This document shows, one piece after another, positions 18,390 to 31,830 of a DNA stretch of 64,000 bases. The number at the start of each line of letters is the position of its first letter. Within the stretch, counting starts at the first letter, position 1. Origin of the DNA: Limnanthes douglasii subsp. nivea (Eukaryota > Streptophyta > Magnoliopsida > Brassicales > Limnanthaceae); NCBI GenBank assembly GCA_036936605.1, contig JAUPFV010000001.1:32373900-32437899 (forward strand). Reading direction: 5' to 3'. The translations under genes and the position numbers were made by a program. The notes below the pieces were generated by a model. That model saw nothing but the letters and a program-made list of their open reading frames with translations, was not told where the DNA came from and searched no databases.

Positions 18390-20070
18390 TCTTGTCCGTC
18401 GAAAATGATCCCGTGGTTAACATGTTATGGAGACAACTCAATTTTTCCAAGTTATTATGTAGCAATTGTACCTCCCTCGCAGCCATTTCAGAGCCGTCCA
18501 ATAATGGCATGATAAGACTTTGAGGCGTTAGAAATCATGAAAAGTGTCTTGATCTCCCTTTTTGTAATACCATGCCCCACTTTCACCATGAGTTCGACTT
18601 CTCCAACATAATTGTACGGCTCTTTTTTTATCGTTTTGGCGATGTTGCTCCTGTTGCTTAACGAATTGGACGAGCTCACCATTGTCCACTAACATCTGGA
18701 TTTTTTCTTTCAGTTGCTAACAATCGTCTGTTGCATGACCATGGATGTTGTGGTATGAGCAAAAATGCTTGTTCGATCGTTTGTAGCTGAGGGCGGTCAT
18801 GATACGGGAATACTGATATCACATTTGATTCTTAGTCCTATCGTAGATGGCAGAGATGGTATCCGTCAGCGAAGTAAAGTGTCGGCATGAGTTTTCGTAT
18901 GCCGCAGGCCGTTGGTTATTGTCGGCCTTCGGTACTTCTCTGCGTGGACCCTCGTCTGGCTTTCATTTGTCGAAAATTCCTCTTTTGTATTCTGATATAA
19001 CTCTTTCGGGGGAGCTTCATTTCGTCGCATCCAACCAGATCAACATACAACTTGCCTTGCCTGTTAAACCCCCTCTTTAATGAAGCAACGACCATGTTTT
19101 CTGCCAAATCAGGGAGGGTGTTCATAGTATGAATGAATCGTTTGGTGTAACTCTTTAATGACTCCCCTCTTCTCTGATAAAGGTCCAATATGGATCATTT
19201 TCTCGTCTCAGCTTCTTGTTGTCGACGAACCTATTTCTAAACGCACTCCATAGTCTTACAAAATTGTGGATAAAGCCCGACAGAGCATGATGTCATCTGG
19301 ATGAAACGTCATAATCATGTTTTTGAACTGTTCCAAGTGCCTCTCGGAGTCTCCTGTACCGTCGCAGGCCTCCATGAAAAACAAGTCCAACGTTTCCGGG
19401 ATCTCTGCTACGAGGATCTTCTCTACAAATGGAGATTCTTTGAGCACGTATGCGACCATTTTCGGACGTATCTGATCATACTGCTAGGCCTCGTCCTCCT
19501 TGGTCCTTTTAGGAGATGCTTGCATATTTTCCCGATGGTGCTTTTTCCCTTTCATTCGTTTTTTACCACTGCTTTCGCCAGTCTCCTTGCCGTTTTTATC
19601 GCGCTTGGAAGATCCCTCTCTCTATGTGCCTAATTGGCTTCGACTCATGACCTTGGTCAAACCTAGCCTTCATCACGGTGTTTGGCCGTTAATGCATGAA
19701 TCGCGTCGTTCATCTCTGTCCAGGCTGCTTTAACAGCCTAATCCTTAGCCTTCTGATCGCGAGAAGCTCTTTGTTGAGCTCGCTGCATAAACTGGATCTG
19801 CTACTCTAATCACTTAATTTATGTGGCTTGAGCAGGGTTATTAGCTCCAGTAGGCGGATCAGCTAGGTCTGCAATAATTTCAGCCACGAGTTAGGCAATT
19901 TCTGGATCAACTAGAGTGATGTGGGTGCCCATTGGAACCTCCACTTCTCCCAAAACATGATCTTCTTGGAGAGTTGCAGTTTGTGGTGGGTCATTTCTTA
20001 GTCCAACAACTTTTTCTAGCATTGGAGTCTGGTTTCCTATCAAGGAATGTATTTCGGAAGGTTCTCTATC
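18390..20070 (-). pseudogene. Gypsy (Tat-like) gag and protease-region remnant
   Basis: Minus strand in broken frames. In order: an N-terminal gag region, then LEQFKNMIMTFHPDDIMLCR (19310-19370), then RRGESLKSYTKRFIHTMNTL (19110-19180), both typical of the Retrotrans_gag domain. Next comes a knuckle-like FCSYHNIHGHATDDC with a stop after it (about 18720-18770), and SYHAIIGRL (18490-18520), the a-YNAILGR motif that follows the protease. RT and integrase are absent, so it is truncated. It begins at 20070 directly against LINE sequence. Its LTR and primer site are at 14444-15192 in opposite orientation. Confidence 0.75.
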
Positions 20071-20370
20071 AACAAATCTTCTGCTATAAGACTTAATATC
20101 TTAGTTAAGAAAAACAATGTAAAACTTATTACTATTCAGGAACCTTTGATTTTTTGTGCACAAAAAAGACAGCATTGCCAAAAATCTGGGTTTCAATAAC
20201 TATAAAGCTAACATTTCTAATAAAATATGGCTTTTTTGCATGAAGATATTACTGTTAATGTCATTATAGATTACAACGAATGCATTCATACTAAAATTAG
20301 CTACCTTTCTTACAATAAATGCTTCTTAATAACTGTGGTTTATGCAAAATGTCAGAGAATTAGACTTGAT
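20071..20370 (+). repeat. 300-bp inverted duplication at right inversion breakpoint
   Basis: Second copy of the LINE endonuclease segment at 15193-15492, here on the plus strand (AACAAATCTTCTGCTATAAG ... TTAGACTTGAT). The protein versions differ by a few residues (IIDYNECIHTKISYL against IIDHNECIHTEISYL). Confidence 0.85.
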
Positions 20371-23300
20371 CTATGGGATACTCTGAAACTTATATCTAAA
20401 ACTAATCTTGAATGGATGATATGTGGAGATTTCAATGTCATTGCTTCTGTTGAGAAGCAGATAGGTTGTTCCTCTTTCTGTCATAATGATTTCAATGAAA
20501 TGATCAGTTATTGCAAGGTTGATGATGTTGGGTATGCAGGATTCAAATACACCTAGTCCAATAAATCCAAATGGAAGCGTTTAAACAGGGTGCTTATCAA
20601 CAACAACTGGTCTGAATTTTTTTGTGAGACTAAAGTTATTCATAAAGCTAGACTTGCTCTGATCATATGCCATTACTTATTTATATCTCCAAAGACACAC
20701 CCACTCTTAATAAAAATTTAAATTCTTGGACATGTGGTCTCTTGACAAAGAATTTTTGTCATTTATTGATAAAAATTGGAATCAGAAGATGGATGGTGAT
20801 CGCTTTTTCAAATTTGGTATAAATTGCAAAGGCGTAAAACTGATTTAATCATGTGGAATAAAACATACTTTGGTAATATTTTCAATCAGGTGCAGGAATT
20901 AGAAGATGAAGTTCAAATGCTTGAACTTAAGCATCAAGAGAATAACAACACTGAGACCAGAACTAGCCTCTCTAAAGCTAATGCTCAGCTCATTCTAGCA
21001 CATAAAATGGAGGAAATATATTAGAGGCAAAAATGCTACGCTAACTGGAATGTGGATGGAGATAGAAACACAAAACATTTCCATAGTTTTGTCAAAAGGA
21101 AAAGGAAAAATAATTGTATCAATGGTATCAAAGTTGATAATACATATATCATTGATAGAAAGGTTATTGGTTTATCTGATGTTGAATACTACAAAGATGC
21201 TTTAACCAACTATCCTTACATCAACAAGAATGATGAACAACTCAAAATGATGGACTCGATCTTCAATACCATTCCTTCCTTAATCACTAAAGAGGAAAAT
21301 CAAGACCTTTTGTTGCCTCCAAATGAAGAAGAAATCTGGAATATAATCAACAGCTTGAACCCTTCATCTGTAGCAGGTATGGATGGTTATAATCACTGTT
21401 TTTACAAAAATTGTTGGTCAATTATTAAAACTGATCTCACAAATGTTATGCAATGTTTCATTCTTGGTAACAAAATCTCCAAAGGTATCTTAGCTACTGG
21501 GATTTGTTTGATCCATAAGTCTGGTAATCCCTCTAAATGGAAGGATTTCAGTCCCATTAGTCTATGTTCTTCTTAAACAGAATTATGTCTAAGATCATGA
21601 ACAACAGAGTTGTTAAAGTCTTACTTAAAATTATCTCTAACAATCAAGGGGGTTTTGTTCCTAGTAATTGTATTCTAAAACACATACTTACTGCTAAGAA
21701 ACTTTTATATGATCTCAACAAAAAAATTAAAGATAAAAATATTATTATACAACTAGATATTTCCAAAGCTGTTGACAAATTAACTCACTGTTTCATTATA
21801 AAAATTCTCAGTAAGTTTGGTTTATCTTACAAGTTTATAAGTCTCATTAAGAACATGATTACCTCTGTTAATGTCTCCATTCTAATTAATGAAAAAGTTA
21901 TTAGCTACTTCAAAACTCTTAAAGGTGTGAGGCAATGGGATCCAATCTCCCCAAGCCTTTTCATCATTGCAGAGGAAGTCTTAAGAAGGGGCATTAACAA
22001 TCTTTTTCATACCAACAAAACTATGAGGTTTAAAAATAGAAGTATATTGCCTATCAATAGCTTAGCATTTGATAATGACATCTTATAATTCATTAATAGT
22101 AAAGACTCTACTTTAGATTGTCTCAGTACTTTTCTTCAGAATTATCACGATATTTCAGGTTAGGTAATAAACAAAGAAAAACAAAAATTATTACTGCTAT
22201 TGGTATGAATTCCTTCAAGATCAATCTCATGACTCACAAGATTGGTTTTTTGACTAACCCCTTTCCTACTTAATACTTAGGAATCATCATCAACACAAAT
22301 AACAGAGCCAACAATTATATCAATCTTGTAAGCAAAATAAACAGCATGATTAGAGACTGGGAGTTAGTTCACCTATCTTTTACAGGGAGGTTAATTTTAA
22401 TTACAACAGCCCTCGTGAGCATCATTCTTTACTCGATGAAAAGTAATATGATCCCCAAAAGTGTTCTTAATAAAATTGAAAAAATCTTCAATAAATTTCT
22501 CTGGTTATTTACCAATATTGATCATAGAATCCATTGGTGCAAATGGAGCTTTGTTTGCAAAACTTTTAAGGAATGAGGATTGAACATCAGAAATTTATCT
22601 AATCTTGAAGACTCATTGTCTTGAAAAATGTGGTTCATGTTCAGAAAAAATAGAACAATTTGGTATAATTTAATTCACAATATATATTGCAAAGACTTAC
22701 ATTCCCTGTATATTTCTTACTCCAAGTTTGGTTCAATGATATGGAAATATTTTGGCAACATCAAAAGTACTGTAGGGCCTCACATAAGTTGGAAGCTGGG
22801 ATAAGGTAATATGGACTTATGGCTCGACAACTGGTCTAACCAACAGCCTCTTTTAATTCTTGATGACAAGGCTAACAATACCTTGTTCAAAGTTGAAAAG
22901 GTTAGTAGATACTGGTCTAACAATTCTAGGCAGTTAAATGATATTAAGGACTTACTTTCTCCTAATGACATAGATAAGATTAAGAATCACTCTGTTAAAC
23001 CTAATATAGATGATAATATGATATGGAACCTATCTATTAATGGTGAGTTTCTCTTAAAAAAGACTTGGGATCATATTAGGCATCATTACAATGAATCAAA
23101 TCTATTCAAAAAAATCTGGAACCCTCTGACTCCCATGAAGCACTCATTTCTTCACTGGAAACTAATCCATAACTACATCCCCATTGATACTACTATGAAA
23201 AAAGAAGCACGAATCTATTGCTTTTAAATATCAATTATGTAGTAATTATGAGTTTCCTCATCATTTATTTGTGTCTTGTAAGTTTTTTTGGCATATATGG

Positions 23301-24140
23301 ACATATTTTGTAGACATTTTCAACCTTATTATCAACAGTTATATGACAATCACTCATATAACTAGATCGTGGTTTTGGTCTACCAATAAAGACATTCATG
23401 TAAGGCACGTTGTTCCTACTATTATTTTTAGGATTATCTGGAAATCCAGAAACATTATTAAGAACAAAGTTATTTATGTATCTCACCAAAATTCTATATT
23501 TGAGATTACTAATATATTAACTAGCCTTGATCTTCAAAATTCCTTCAAAACTAAACACTAGAATAAGGACCATAATGCTGCTAAAACTCTTGGTTGCTTC
23601 AACCACTTGCTAGATAGAAAATCTAAGCCTCTTTAACTTAAGTGCAACCATCATGCCTCTGATAGACTTAAGATAAATATTGACGCTTATTGCATTTCAA
23701 ATGGTGAAGCTAGTGGTGTTATTGTTATCAGAGACAACAACGGTATTCTTCTCTATGGTGCTGGTTTCCTTTACGACAAGATTAGTCCTCTTATGGTTGA
23801 GGCTAGAACTTTGCTCAATGGTCTCCTTATTTGCAAAGCTAGAAGTTGGAGTCAAATAGACATTGAACCGGACTCCCTTATTCTAGTTAATTTTCTGGCC
23901 ACTGGTAAATATCCTTGGTTTTTTGAATCAATTCTTAATTGCTCTAGAAGATTAATCACTTCCTCAATGATTTTAACTCACATCTTCAGATACCAGAATC
24001 AAGTCGCGGATTGGATAGCTCGCTGGACTCAGAAGTGTAAGATAAAACAAGAAATTAGCATTAATCACATTCTTGTTAATATCAAAGTTATACTTATTTT
24101 GGAAAGTCTTAGGCTTGGATATATTACAAGTTCTTAGAAA
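20227..24140 (+). pseudogene. LINE copy B ORF2 remnant: endonuclease, RT, RNase H
   Basis: Pieces in order: endonuclease (WMICGDFNVIASVEKQIGCS, 20410-20470); RT spacer (MDGDRNTKHFHSFVKRKRK, 21052); RT fingers/palm (IIQLDISKAVDKLTHCFI, 21740; GVRQWDPISPSLFIIAEEV, 21925); the catalytic F-A-D-D now reads LAFDNDIL (22060-22085), so the metal-binding aspartate pair is damaged; zf-RVT region (FLHWKLIHNYIPIDTTMKKE, 23150); RNase H (RLKINIDAYCISNGEASGVI, then PLMVEARTLLNGLLICK, 23670-23850, and NQVADWIARW near 24000). Many frame changes and stops. The RNase H domain marks the plant L1 clade. Confidence 0.8.
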
Positions 24141-24989
24141 TATCGCATCTCACTAACTTCTTTCCTGGCAGGCTGTATCCTGACTAAAGAATTGATAAGT
24201 ACTAGCAATCTCATAAAAACTTGTTCTTACCTGATATGATTTACACTGTTTTGAATCATCTGCTCAATCGATTTGGGGAAGATAGTTTTCGTTATCTTTT
24301 GCTTGCTCTAAGAACCATCAGTCTTCCTTTTGCTATCACCAGTCATTATGCTGCTTATCTTCTCCAAATATTTGTACTTCGAAAGGTTGACCATACCTGA
24401 ACCATGAGATCTCTATTTATCAAAGTTTCCCATGTGATTTGTGAGGAAGCTTGCAAATCCTTCTTCTTGTTGCCGATTCTTCTCCTACTGTTAGAACTAT
24501 TATTCTGAGAAGCTGGGCAGCCATTGTTGGTTCATTTATTTTGCCAAATTTTCATTAAGAGGGAATGATTTTAGATCTAAAAATTTGGCGTCATCCAAAT
24601 ATTAGAAAGTGTAAAATTTATTATAGTCCCAACTCTTGTAAAACCTTTGATTTGGGTCCTTAACTTCAATAAAATAATATTTTAGCTTAAAAGAAATATT
24701 TTCTTACCAAAATAAATCTTGAGTTTTAGAGGGAAATCTGAAAATTCTGGCGGGAACGAATCATCTAGAGTTGTACATATGCAAGTAAGCATATGTTCGC
24801 GATTTTCTAAGTAAGCATGTATGTATTTCTTTTATTCGCGATTTTCAAGTAAGCGTCTCTTTCGTCTTTTTTTTGTTTCACAATTTTTCTCTCTTGGTTA
24901 TTCACTGAATAATTTCATTAAAGTCTATTTATTTTGTGATTTTTTTTATTCTTCTTTGTGTCTTTGCAATTTTATGTTCCTTTTTTTTG

Positions 24990-25370
24990 TTCACCATTTC
25001 CAGGTAAGTCGCCATTATCATCTAGCTTTACTAGATATAAGACCAATGTAAAATATATTTTTAGACGGTAGATGCAAGACATTGTAAAAAATATTAGATC
25101 AATACGGGACCAATGATATATGCATCACATAAAATATGTTTTAGATACACGTGGGACCAGTGATAAGTGATAGATACGAGATATTGTAAAACAATTAGAT
25201 AGATGCGGGACAAGTTTAAAATTGAAATTTTAGATGGTAGATGCACGACTAAAAATCTAAATGCGAGACGAGTGTTTGTTAGGCTCGAAAAAAAAATCAA
25301 TAAATATCATGAATAGATCTAGTTTTGTTCGTCTTAAAAAAACAAAACCAATGATATTTTCAGATTTTTT
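24990..25370. repeat. Degenerate GCGAGACC-type repeats with element-like end
   Basis: Irregular repeats of AGATGCGGGACCA / AGATACGAGATATTG words about 40-70 bp apart. The stretch ends near 25290-25350 with TCTAGTTTTGTTCGTCTTAAAAAAACAAAA, close to the right end of the small element at 13864-14443 (TTTAGTTTTATTCGTCTTAA). Probably a second, more decayed member of that family. The left terminal repeat could not be placed. Confidence 0.5.
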
Positions 25371-25639
25371 TTTCTCAAGTTACTCTTTAAAAGATACAGA
25401 TCTTTAAACATTTAAATTAAAAAAATTAAAGAAAGAGAATGTGTACACGTGTTTGATGATTTTATATAAAATTTTATTCTAGGTACATAGTTTGTTAAAA
25501 ACATTGGGCCTTAATTAGTATTAGGTTTGTGGACCAGATCTTGATCAATAACTCAAACATAAAAAAATTGTGATTTTAAGATATTTTTAAAAAAGTATAA
25601 GAAATATTTAAAATTGGTGTATTAGATAACATTTAAACT

Positions 25640-26429
25640 TAATAAATTTTTACTTATTTCAACAGTAAAAAACGATGTAACTTTTACTTTATAAAATTTG
25701 TATAGTATAAAATAAATTATGATAGCATTATAATTACGTGATATTGACGTTAGATGTGTGTTCACATGTTTTCAATTTACGTCAAGAATACGAAAATATA
25801 TGACATTGTTTGTGAACTATAAGATAATATACGTGTAAGACTTTATATAAATAATATGTTAACTCTGTACTACATTTAATACGAGACAAATGAGATATGC
25901 TATATGTGGAACGTGATTTATATATTTTATCACATCCATGACATATAAAATTAACTATATCGTTAATATAATGACAAGTTATTTTAGGTTATCCCTACGA
26001 TCGATGTATTATTTTTTTAGGACCCAAATATTATTTTAATGTCATGGTATCAAGACTTACATAAAATATTGACTTTTGATGTTTGTTCTTATCATTTTCC
26101 AACCCTTGCGAGGAATACGAAAATATATGTTATTCCTTGTAAAATCTATTATAGCATACGTGTGAACCCTATATAACTTATATGTGAAACTTTCAGTATG
26201 GTTGATACGAAAAAAATAAGATATGGTATATGTAAAATATGACTTATTTATTTCTCCACATAGTTGACAGGTAAAAATAACTATTTGGTAAATTCAATGT
26301 CGAATTGTATTAGGTCATTCTAACTTCTAATTTGTTGGTTTTATTATAACATGTTTGTTATTTTCGTATGTTCGTTAGAAAATTTATATGAAATATTAAT
26401 TTTATATGCTTGTTGTTATCACTTTACAA

Positions 26430-26475
<46 letters not shown>

Positions 26476-27000
26476 ATTTACGATATTGCTTGCGAAATCT
26501 AATATAATTATAAATTATATGCAAAACATGGATCGTGTATGATGCAAAACTTGCCAAACTTATATTGACACATAGATGAACGATAAACCTAAATATTTCA
26601 TCAAATTAAGGATACACAGTTTAGGCCATTCCAACCATCGTTTTGTCAGTTTTGTTATGACCCACCTGATGTTTTTGTGTCGTGGTAGCAAGACTTTCGT
26701 GAAATTTTGACTTCATATGCTTGTTGTTATCGTTTTCCACCCTTTAAGAAGAATACAAAATCTATGGTATTTTATGCAAAACCTAAGTAATCATGAATGT
26801 ATAACCTTATGCCCACCTCCTTGCGAATTGATAATATTTTTGGAAACATCCATATGTGTGTGTTTTGGAGCTAAGTCGGTTGTATATATATTTATATTAC
26901 TATTTCAAATTATGGATATGGTCGATGGTTCGCATATCATATGGGTCAAACGAAGGAAATTGAAGAGAGAAAAAGCTAGTACTTCTATATAGACAGAACC
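25640..27000. repeat. Left array of a ~315-bp satellite
   Basis: About four diverged units, anchored by a shared stretch (GACTTTTGATGTTTGTTCTTATC, with variants) near 25735, 26075, 26388 and 26700. Each continues with CGAAAATATATG, then TATGTGAAACTTTC-like and AAATAAGATATGGTATATGT-like words. The same unit occurs in reverse complement at 30470-31830. AT-rich and non-coding; no known plant satellite recognised. Confidence 0.7.
26432..26472. repeat. (TA)n microsatellite
   Basis: About 20 uninterrupted TA dinucleotides inside the third unit of the left satellite array. The 63-aa ORF across it is low-complexity (IYIYIY) and not a gene. Confidence 0.95.
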
Positions 27001-27299
27001 GGGAAATAGTGCCAGCTTTGATCTGATCATGGGATCATCACATGTTTAACTTCACAATACAAGTACTACGACTATTGAGTCATGCACTGGAAAAACCATA
27101 GGAAAAATAGTTCTCATTCCAACTAGACTGTAGCTATTTCTGGTTTTCAAAAAACATATGACCTACTCAATATGGGCATTCAAGGTAATAAGTGAAACTT
27201 TCTTAATTTACATTTGTGAGACATAGTATATTAGACTTAAGAAACATATGGCATATACGTTAATAAAATGTGATTTTATATTAAATATAAGAAAACTCT

Positions 27300-30200
27300 T
27301 TTACTAGAGTACCCATACTTCATATTAATCAACAACCCCAAGTTTCACCAATTTTCAAACCCACGGACAATGTTAGTTGAAGCTCAACCGCTATAAATTA
27401 AAACTTGTTTGTTTGTAATATTAATCTGTAACAATGGAAAAAAAAATAGCCACGCAACTTTGGCTCATACATAAATAGAATCTATTAAACTCATTAGCAA
27501 TAATATAGAAGCAAAATGTAAAACCAAGCACACACGAGACAAGTTTAACGTAGTTCGGACTGTGAAAAAATCCTACATCCACGGAAAACAGACACAGGTT
27601 CTATATATAAGAGGTTACAAGAAGACTTTCTAAAATAATAAACATTCAACCATTCATATTTTGTTAAGCATTCTCATGTTACAAAAAGAGTTATGAGTCT
27701 TAGATTATCTCCAAGTGTTTATCTTTTACCTCAATTATAGCTGGAAGCTTTCAAGTTTCTCTCTCAAATATTCTAAGTTTTTTCTCACGCAAAAAATAAT
27801 TGCATATCATGATCTCACTATTTATAGATGATTGATAATATGCACAATACTCTGTATACTCATTATAGCGTCTAACAATTCATTTCTTCATTTGACCAGG
27901 CAGACCACCACATAAGGATAAGGGCAACATTAATATGTGTACGAACGGGTAATGATGTCTCATTGTACTACATATCATATGTTTAACACACCTATATCAG
28001 CGGCTATTTGATCAAATACTGAAATTCCACATCAATTTAGACTTTTAGTGACTCAATTTCTTCCACAAGAAACAATGTATCTTCATAAGTCTTTTCCATG
28101 TTATGCATCTGTGGTTTTGCAGTTGATCGGTTTTCACCTTTAGTATTGGCAGAGAAATACTTATTGCCTTCGGTTCCCATTAGGTTTCAGTAGACTTCTT
28201 TGCACCTAAGTCTCAGACCTTGCTCCTACCAGATATAGATTCAAAATAGTTCATGCGTTGCATGTCTTCGGTTGTCCATCTCTAGCCATATGCAGTCTTC
28301 GGTAGTAATTTTATTCTCAAGTTATTTTTAGCCCACACCTAACAGTTTTCCACATAGGATTATAGTAACTCTAGAATGCGTTGTACTCGATGTTCTATCT
28401 TTATAAACCAGTTCATATGCATCTCAAAATTGCACAAATCACATGCAGCTTATGAAAGTTTAAACCAATAATATCTTGGTCAGAGCACCCGAATGATTTT
28501 CCTTGTTATTAATCTTAGTAATATTCATTGTATCATTTTCACCATGTCTCGAATGAAGTGCAGCTTGATATTTATGTGCTTAGTTCTCTCATAAAATTTT
28601 GGATTCTTTATTAAATGAAAAAACTAGTTTTATTGTACAACATAATCACATCTTGCTCTATATCAATGATCTCACTCAACAATCCCTTCAGCCAAATATC
28701 TTTCTTCATGGTTTCTATAGCAGCCATAGATGACAAGGTAATGACCTTTTGTATACAATACTTCCAGCGAACCAATTCTCCAAGCATACTAAACAAATAA
28801 CCCAAAGTAAACTTCCTTGTGTCAAGATAACATGTATAATCAGAGTCAATATACCATATCAGTATTATATCAGTATTTTTCTTCTGATTATAACACAAAC
28901 CACTTCATATGAATCCTTTAAGTATATCATGATCCACTTGAGTGCATGGCAATGCGGCTTTCTCATATTTGACATGAATCTGCTAAAAATACTAATTGAG
29001 TTGGAAAGATCATATTTCGTGCATACCATAGCATACATAATACTACCAATAACATTAGTATTAGGTATCTCTTGCATAAAACTTCTTATATGTTTCTTAT
29101 GTTGGTGTTTGATCTGAAGTAAGTTCAAATTAGGCACCAATAGAAGCTTTAACATCTTTAGATTTGCACAATCCGAACTTTTGAAGAACCTTATTATTGA
29201 GATAAGAATAGATACCCCTTCAGCATGTTCATGTTGATCTCAATACCAAGTATCATTTTATCTTCTCATATATCCTTTATTTCACTCTCTCTTCAGTTGA
29301 GCCTTCACCATCTTAATCATCTTCTTGTCTTTTTCAATTATTAGGATACTATATACACCCGATAACAACAAGATTTGTCTATTCATATATGTTTCCTTAT
29401 TTATGTATAGATACAATTATCACAACAGCTTCATGCATATTTGATGAATTTTATAAAATAAATAAATCTTTTATTTCACTACCGCATTGATTGTTTTAGT
29501 CTACATGTATGTCTTTTTAACAAACACGTATCTCATTCTCTTCTTCAAACCCTTCCGAATGACAAATGTAAATTATCTCATCTAGTTCTTCGTGGATAAT
29601 AACAGTAGTAGCATCTATTTAGTCTAACTCTAGATCAAATCTAGCAACAATTGATAGTATAAACCTTATTGAGGTTTGTTTCACAACCGATAAGAATATC
29701 TCATTGAAATCAACATTAAAAAATTTGCTTTAAGCCCTTAGCCACTAACCTATCTTTGTATATGGATAACTCAACTCCAGGAATATATTGCTTCTTTTTT
29801 AATATTCATTTACTCTTAAGAAACTTTTGACCTTTGACTGTTTCACAAAAATCTAAGTGTCCATCTTTTTTAGGATCTCAATTCTTCCATCATGATCTTT
29901 AACTACTTCTCTTTATCACTGCTCTTCAAACCATCGTGATAGAATTAGATTTCAAGAATATCTTCATGTATTTCAATTGATAAAGCACAACCAATAACAT
30001 GAGCATAAACATATCATTGTATAGGTTTTATTGGTCTTCATGCTATCTCTTGCCAATAGATAACTGTCAAGTACATATTATTCTCTAATATGATCATCTG
30101 AAGAATCTGGAACTTCAGAACCTCCGCAATTTTTGGACTAATGCAATAGGAAACCTTCCTTTGTACGAGCCAAAGTTGAACCATATATAATTATATTTTT

Positions 30201-30440
30201 GCCAGAAGCATATTAAGCTTTGATGTCTAGATCAGATTCATCACCAATTTCACATCTCTTATCAAGAGTAATAGGTGGGTCTCGACCACGTTCTTCAATG
30301 ATATGTCCTCATAATTGAAAAATATGTCTCTGTTTATCGCAACCTTTTGACGTTCAACTTCAAAGAACCATAATTTATAGTCTTTTACTCGTTCCAGATA
30401 GTCGAGGCATATATTTTTTAGTGTTGTTGATCAAATATTA
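27300..30440 (-). mobile_element. Decayed copia element between the two satellite arrays
   Basis: Minus strand. Recognisable parts are the RT/RNase H junction (VIGSIMYAMVCTKYDLSNSI, then HALKWIMIYLKDSYEVV; 28920-29060) and RNase H (IWYIDSDYTCYLDTRKFTLG, then TLSSMAAIETMKKDIWLKGL; 28640-28860). Right of this, up to 30400, traces of RT coding are very broken. Left of it, 27500-28350 contains TAACGTAGTTCGGACTG and CTACATCCACGG, words common in copia LTRs read backwards, so it probably holds the 3' LTR. LTR borders cannot be set. It is much older than the other two copia elements. Confidence 0.6.
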
Positions 30441-30469
30441 TCTTACTTCACATGTGCGTAGGAAGCATA

Positions 30470-31830
30470 TCCAACACTCGTCATTGTATTGTCGGTATAG
30501 TTAGATTTATTCATCATATATATGGTGAAATAAGTAAGTTGGGTTTCGCATATAGAATTTTTTATCTATTTCCCATCAATCATATCACGCGTTATGCATA
30601 TAATGTATATAAGGTTTTACACATATATCATAACATATTTTGCAAGCAATACCGCACGTCTTTGTATTCTTGACCTAGGTTTCAAAACGATAAAAACATG
30701 CATTTAAAATCAATATTTACATATATCTTGCTATCATAATATGAAAACAGAAGATAGAAGATGGATATGTGGTAGGAATTGTGATGAATAATTCTCTCGT
30801 TACATTTGCGACATAGTTAGTTTTACTCGTCACTTATGTGACGAAATAAGCACGTGAAGTTTCAGATATACCATATCTTATTTGTTTTCATATCAACCAT
30901 ATAGTGGGTTTCGCATAAAATTTATATAGGGTTTCCCACGTGTATTATATTATATGTCGCAATAGATGCGGTATATTTTTGTATTCATAGCCTACGTTGA
31001 AAACGATAAGAATAAGAATCCAAAGTCTATATTTCACGTAATTTTGTTACCACGTTACGAGAACAATATATGGGTCCTAAAAACCCAACACATCGATGGT
31101 TGAAATATCCTAAATAATTCAGCATTGCATTGGTGACATAGTTAGTTTTATCTGTCACTGATGTGCGAAATATATAAGTCAGGTTTCGCATATACAATAT
31201 CTCATTTATTTCGTAATAACCAACTTCGCATATAATTTATATAAGATTTAGCACGTATATTATATTATATTTTAAAGTAATATTATGTTTTCATATGCTT
31301 GACCTAGGTTGGAAAAAGATAAGAATAAGCATCTAAATTCAATATTTCACGTAAATCTAGCTACCACGATACGAAAACAACAAATAGGTCCTAACAAAAC
31401 CAATACACGAGTAGTTGAAATTGTCTAAAATAATTTGTCATTGTATTAGCAACATGTTTTATTTTATTTATCACTAATGTGGCGATATAAATAAATCAAG
31501 TTTTGCATATAATATACCATATCTCATTTGTTTCGCATCAACCATACTACAGCCTTTACATATAATTTATATAAAGTCCCGTATGTATATTATACTAATT
31601 TTGCAAACAATATTGTATGTTTTTGTAAAGTTGATCTATGTTGGAAAATGACATCTAAAATCAATAGTTCACATAAATTTTCCTACTATAACACGAAAAC
31701 AACAAAATGAATTCTAAAAACCCAACGAATCGGTGGTTTGAATGGCCTAGATTAATTAAAAAAAAAAATCAAAATAGTTAGTTATATTCGTTAACAATGT
31801 GGTGAATAGTCATATAAATCTCCATTGTGA
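30470..31830. repeat. Right array of the ~315-bp satellite, inverted
   Basis: Four units in reverse complement relative to the left array. Anchor words (GAAAACGATAAGAATAAGA and variants) lie near 30685, 31000, 31313 and 31640, giving a spacing of about 315 bp. Shared words include AACAAATAAGATATGGTATA read on the other strand. The arrays and the copia between them form a large imperfect inverted repeat. Confidence 0.7.

Larger units (their letters stand above)
20071..24690 (+). mobile_element. L1-type LINE, 3' part (copy B)
   Basis: Plus-strand LINE starting inside the endonuclease at the inversion breakpoint and running through RT and RNase H to an A-rich 3' end near 24690 (AATAAAATAATATT). 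No target duplication can be assigned because the 5' half was moved by the inversion. Confidence 0.8.

Noticed and set aside
15193..20370. LINE twin priming as the cause of the opposed LINE halves
   Set aside because: Twin priming gives an inverted 5' part joined directly to the 3' part. Here 3.1 kb with a host-like gene and gypsy gag lies between, and the gypsy is broken at the same two points, which fits a later inversion better.
26351..26542. 63-aa ORF with IYIYIY
   Set aside because: Reads through a (TA)n microsatellite inside a satellite unit.
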